Source: Firmicutes bacterium UBA5499
GTDB taxonomy: Bacteria; Bacillota; DTU084
Reading direction: 5' to 3'
Assembly (NCBI GenBank): GCA_002426275.1
Contig: DIPB01000030.1
Location: 2,756-11,537, forward strand
Length of the DNA: 8,782 nucleotides
Part shown: positions 6,835-8,782 of the stretch, one piece after another
Numbering within the stretch: the stretch's first letter is position 1
Layout: every line of letters starts with the position of its first letter
Translations under genes and position numbers: made by a program
Notes under the pieces: generated by a model
Database searches by the model: none
Seen by the model: only the letters and a program-made list of their open reading frames with translations
What the model was told of the DNA's origin: nothing

Positions 6835-7609
6835 AAAAAAGGTAACTCAGCGGCATGATACAGATGCCCAGGAAGGTTGCGCTGAGCGCCAGGCGCTGAT
6901 GTCCGTATTGCCGCGAAGAAGGCAACAGCTCTTCCAGGCTGATGTAGAGCATGATTCCAGCCACCAGGGCAAAGCTGGCGCCCAGAACGATGTCGTTGAT
7001 GTAGGCCCGCAGCGCTAGGAAAGCGAGCAGCGCGCCTATGGGCTCTGTGATTCCGGACCAAAAAGTATAGATAAAAGCTTGTTTTTTGCTGCCCGTAGCG
7101 TAGAAGATGGGCATGGCAACGGAGATTCCCTCCGGAATATTGTGCAGCGCAATCGCCAGGGCGATGGAAATGCCCAAGGATAAATCATTGTAGCCGGCCA
7201 TGAAGGTGGCGATCCCCTCCGGGAAATTATGGAGGGCCATGGCCAATGTGGAAACGAAGCCTACTCGGAAAAGATTCTGGTGCGGTCTTGTTTCGTTTTG
7301 AGGATCAAATTCCCCGTGGGGAACGAAGTGATCCAAAGCCGCGGCCACCAGGATGCCCAGCGCCATGGAAAACACCGAAGCAAGGATGCCCCATTTTTCG
7401 CCCAGCCCCAGGGCTAGGTGCTTTTGCGCTTCGGGCCACAGATCCGTAAAAGAAATGCTGATCATGACCCCGGCTGCAAAAGCTAAAGCCAGGGTAATGA
7501 TTTTTTCGCTTTTGCCTTTGACTATGAAGACGATCAACATGCCCAGGAGAGTGGCTAAGCCTGCGCCCAGCGAAAGCAGAAGCGCGTATAATGATTGTTG
7601 GTTCAACAT
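6833..7609 (-). CDS. zupT: ZIP-family divalent metal transporter (ZupT-like)
   Basis: The 258-residue inner-membrane protein has about eight hydrophobic segments (near residues 8-30, 37-55, 75-93, 116-138, 145-168, 178-200, 207-228 and 240-256). It carries the two ZIP metal-site motifs: HNFPEG at 127-132 in helix 4 and HNIPEG at 156-161 in helix 5. A short histidine- and acid-containing loop (HFVPHGEFDP, about 94-103) lies between helices 3 and 4, as usual. ZupT proteins import Zn2+ and also Fe2+, Mn2+ or Co2+; the substrate here cannot be told from sequence. The ATG is preceded by GAGGTG (7615-7620). The gene is convergent with rhaI and has its own promoter (7737-7765). Which metal sensor controls it is unknown; a dyad lies just after the promoter. 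Confidence 0.93.
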   Translation of the reverse strand: MLNQQSLYALLLSLGAGLATLLGMLIVFIVKGKSEKIITLALAFAAGVMISISFTDLWPEAQKHLALGLGEKWGILASVFSMALGILVAAALDHFVPHGEFDPQNETRPHQNLFRVGFVSTLAMALHNFPEGIATFMAGYNDLSLGISIALAIALHNIPEGISVAMPIFYATGSKKQAFIYTFWSGITEPIGALLAFLALRAYINDIVLGASFALVAGIMLYISLEELLPSSRQYGHQRLALSATFLGICIMPLSYLF

Positions 7610-7706
7610 AAATTCACCTCTTCAGATTATTTTAACGCGCAGCGGCGTCACCTCTTATGGCGGTGTTCTTTTCGATATTTTATACGAATTTTGGGATGAT
7701 TACTTT

Positions 7707-7721
7707 AATTGCTCGTCAATT
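7707..7721. promoter_or_regulatory. Inverted repeat AATTG-N5-CAATT in the zupT leader
   Basis: A perfect 5-bp inverted repeat (7707-7711 and 7717-7721, 5-base spacer) lies about 10 to 24 bases after the predicted zupT transcription start. That place suits a repressor operator. It does not match the Fur, Zur or MntR consensus sequences I know, so a role is only inferred. Confidence 0.3.
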
Positions 7722-7736
7722 TCCAGCTGTATAGAT

Positions 7737-7765
7737 ATTATGGGATAAAGGACGTGAACTGTCAA
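7737..7765 (-). promoter_or_regulatory. Promoter of zupT
   Basis: Read on the minus strand, a perfect TTGACA (7765-7760) is separated by 17 bases from CATAAT (7742-7737), five of six matches to the -10 consensus. Transcription would start near 7730, giving zupT a 5' leader of about 120 bases. It lies about 25 bases beyond the end of the transposase remnant, so insertion-sequence DNA may have replaced the original upstream region. Confidence 0.65.
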
Positions 7766-7789
7766 TATTTTGGCTGAACACCAGGGCAA

Positions 7790-8089
7790 TCAATTTTCCT
7801 TTGTCATTAAAATGGGCGGCATTTTAGCCGATTCAGGTAAGCAATCGGCATAATATGTGAATTTGAGACGGTTGGGTTGTTTTCTCTTTCTGGGCGCAAC
7901 AGTTTTCTTTTAATGGCAGTCCGGTAGCCAACGCATCGTTTTTACAGATCATTCCAACCGTGTGTGCTTCATTAAATCTGCTGCCGTCAGTTGGCGGGTT
8001 GAGATATAATAATGTGCTTCATCCGTTGTTCCTTTTTTGTTTGTGACTATGTTATGAATAGCCCCGGCGCAGGTCAGTCCCGCCCACTC
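7790..8089 (-). pseudogene. ISAs1-family transposase, decayed C-terminal fragment
   Basis: Translating the minus strand from 8089 gives EWAGLTCAGAIHN, then DEAHYYISTRQLTAADLMKH and TRLE. This is the familiar segment of Firmicutes ISAs1-type DDE transposases (consensus roughly EWxGL..IGAIH...YYISS..L....LL.H.RMEW). The reading continues in the same frame across a TGA (7951-7949) where the family has the tryptophan of MEW, through SVKTMRWLPDCH, then after a one-base shift LKENCCAQKEKTTQ, which matches the SVExMHWxLDVHFxEDxCR..xKT.Q region. About 25-30 residues then seem deleted before YYADCLPESAKM and a final TGA at 7792-7790. The N-terminal two thirds is absent. With a nonsense change, a frameshift and a deletion, it cannot encode an active transposase. 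CAGGGCAATC at 7782-7791 could be the element's outer end; no partner end was found. Confidence 0.78.
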
Positions 8090-8356
8090 GTTTCCTGATT
8101 GTCTTTGGAGTTAATCTCTTTTCTTTCCGTTTTGATGCCGTACCAGCTTGAAAGTAGATATCCTAGTGAGCGCATGAGAATATTAAAAGCCGCTCCTCCT
8201 GCAAATTTCGAGAGATTATTGATAAAAACCGGCAGATATTAGCATGCTCAAAACAGAAGCGCAGATAGAAACTATTACGACTGATTTCATTGCAGCCGTA
8301 AGAAGCTGTTTTTTGTTCTTCAGGCAGGCCAATCTCTGCGAGGATAATGAGATTAT
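8074..8356 (-). pseudogene. Possible remnant of a metal ABC-transporter permease C-terminus (tentative)
   Basis: On the minus strand 8356-8222 reads IISLSSQRLACLKNKKQLL, then TAAMKSVVIVSICASVLSML and ISAGFYQ before a stop. A one-base shift continues it at 8220 as NNLSKFAGGAAFNILMRSLG, then YLLSSWYGIKTERKE, to a stop at 8074. The two halves give two hydrophobic helices joined by a short loop with a glycine-rich GGAA turn and end in a charged tail. This resembles the last two helices of ABC-3 family Zn/Mn permeases (ZnuB/MntB, with L-x-x-P-A-A-T-A before and S-G-A-x-I after), but the signature residues are not clean. It abuts the transposase fragment. It could also be another membrane protein or chance hydrophobicity. 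Confidence 0.3.
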
Positions 8357-8455
8357 GCACTTTTGGGGGGGAGCTTTTCAGCTTTCTAAAAGAAAGCCGC
8401 TTCAAGATTTTGACAGACGCGGTCGCTGTGAGTTTATTTTGCCTTTCCACGCCTA

Positions 8456-8477
8456 ATCTACATAAAATCTACATAAA
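8456..8477. repeat. Two exact tandem copies of an 11-bp unit plus overlapping palindrome
   Basis: ATCTACATAAA occurs twice with no gap (8456-8466 and 8467-8477). An 11-bp period is close to one helical turn, so two identical faces are presented on the same side of the DNA. The second copy runs into a perfect 12-bp palindrome CATAAATTTATG (8472-8483). The block overlaps the predicted promoter of the downstream HMA gene, as an operator would. Confidence 0.85.
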
Positions 8478-8485
8478 TTTATGAT
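8457..8485 (+). promoter_or_regulatory. Candidate regulated promoter of the HMA-domain gene
   Basis: TCTACA (8457-8462, four of six to -35) is followed by 17 bases and TATGAT (8480-8485, five of six to -10). Transcription would start near 8492, about 53 bases before the TTG start at 8545. The -35 lies in the first 11-bp repeat and the -10 overlaps the end of the palindrome, so a protein bound to the repeats would block polymerase. A second possibility is TTGACA (8410-8415), 17 bases, TTTATT (8433-8438), which would place the repeats in the leader. Confidence 0.45.
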
Positions 8486-8544
8486 AAGTTAAACCAAGAG
8501 CGAAGAAGCAGGTTGGGAAATGCTTGCAAAGGGGGAAGGTCATC

Positions 8545-8782
8545 TTGCCCAGCGTTCGGACGGAGACCCTACGAATTGAGGGGATGACATGCGTCAGCTG
8601 TGCCGACAGAATCCAGCGTGAACTCCGCAAGACGCCCGGAATCGCCAGCGCGAAAGTGAGCTACGCGGCGGGGACGGCGACGGTAACCTTCGATGAAAAC
8701 GCGATTGGGCTTGAGAGAATCGAGAGGTTAATCGAGCGCCTGGACTATAGAGTGAACAAAACAGAGCTTGCTGGGGACACAA
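8545..8782 (+). CDS. Heavy-metal-associated (HMA) domain protein, N-terminal part (3' cut by window edge)
   Basis: Seventy-nine codons are visible. Residues about 6-71 form a complete HMA ferredoxin-like domain: LRIEGMTCVSCADRIQREL with the metal-binding pair C16 and C19 (M-T-C-x-x-C), PGIASAKVSYAAGTATVTFD as strands 2 and 3, and LERIERLIERLDYRV as helix 2 and strand 4. Such domains carry Cu+ or another soft metal. The TTG start at 8545 is chosen because GGGGGAAGG (8531-8539) is well placed and no ATG fits before the domain; the ATG at 8584 is the methionine of the metal motif. The reading continues open beyond the domain (NKTELAGDT), so it is either a CopZ-like chaperone with a tail or, more likely, the N-terminus of a larger protein. 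Candidates are a P1B-type ATPase or the clostridial HMA-TauE/SafE-like membrane proteins. The sequence to the right decides. Confidence 0.82.
   Translation, partial: MPSVRTETLRIEGMTCVSCADRIQRELRKTPGIASAKVSYAAGTATVTFDENAIGLERIERLIERLDYRVNKTELAGDT

Larger units (their letters stand above)
7610..8544. other. Stretch without intact genes, AT-richer and decayed
   Basis: No intact gene of recognisable family occurs here on either strand. By eye it is richer in A and T than the flanking genes, and its short open frames (for example minus 8163-8450 and plus 8244-8456) match no family I know. It contains the zupT promoter and leader (7610-7765), an ISAs1-type transposase fragment (7790-8089), a possible permease remnant (8074-8356), and the promoter and repeats of the right-hand HMA gene (8456-8485). 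I read it as a region eroded after insertion-sequence activity. Confidence 0.6.

Noticed and set aside
7626..7655. Short leader peptide (GTG, about 9 codons) in the zupT leader, minus strand
   Set aside because: No clear ribosome binding site before the GTG and no codon run that suggests attenuation.
8163..8450. 95-residue open frame on the minus strand
   Set aside because: No recognisable family as a continuous frame. Parts of the same DNA make better sense in the other two minus frames as a broken hydrophobic protein.
8244..8456. 70-residue open frame on the plus strand
   Set aside because: No recognisable motif, no good ribosome binding site, and it lies opposite the decayed minus-strand reading.
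1..8782. CRISPR array, tRNA or rRNA genes, phage genes, toxin-antitoxin pairs
   Set aside because: No regularly spaced repeats, tRNA-like or rRNA-like segments, or matching protein motifs were seen on either strand.

Overview
The window looks like chromosomal DNA of a low-GC-lineage Gram-positive bacterium (Firmicutes, probably class Clostridia), although the genes are moderately GC-rich. The reasons are strong GGAGG-type ribosome binding sites, frequent non-ATG starts (GTG, TTG and apparently CTG), and the gene order Rrf2 regulator - cysteine desulfurase - NifU/IscU scaffold - mnmA with no hscBA, which is typical of that group. The exact taxon cannot be read from the sequence.

Bases 1-2310 hold a tight forward run: the 3' end of tcdA (tRNA t6A dehydratase), 5-formyltetrahydrofolate cyclo-ligase (4-base ATGA overlap) and rarA (2-base gap). 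The rarA stop codon lies inside the -35 hexamer of a good promoter (TTGACA, 17 bases, TAAACT). That promoter starts the second unit, iscR-iscS-iscU-mnmA (2379-5500), and a partial dyad just after it may be the IscR operator. IscS takes sulfur from cysteine, IscU assembles Fe-S clusters on that sulfur, IscR senses clusters, and MnmA uses the sulfur for tRNA 2-thiolation. mnmA appears to start at CTG inside the end of iscU.

After 69 bases comes a GTG-started L-rhamnose isomerase of the RhaI type (5570-6766), with no other rhamnose gene in view. It ends at a clear intrinsic terminator. The terminator's T-tract contains the stop codon of a convergent ZIP-family metal transporter (zupT, 6833-7609, minus).

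The stretch 7610-8544 has no intact gene and is visibly AT-richer. On the minus strand it holds a strong promoter for zupT with a leader of about 120 bases and a dyad, a decayed ISAs1-family transposase fragment, and next to it a broken hydrophobic reading that resembles the C-terminus of a Zn/Mn ABC permease (tentative). On the plus strand, a promoter built into an 11-bp tandem repeat and a 12-bp palindrome precedes a heavy-metal-associated (GMTCxxC) domain protein that runs off the right edge.

The first 6.8 kb is housekeeping. The last 2 kb reads as a metal-homeostasis region eroded by an insertion sequence. I see no clearly new biological system. The best leads are the CTG start of mnmA, the operator-like repeats before the HMA gene, the orphan rhamnose isomerase and the decayed genes upstream of zupT.
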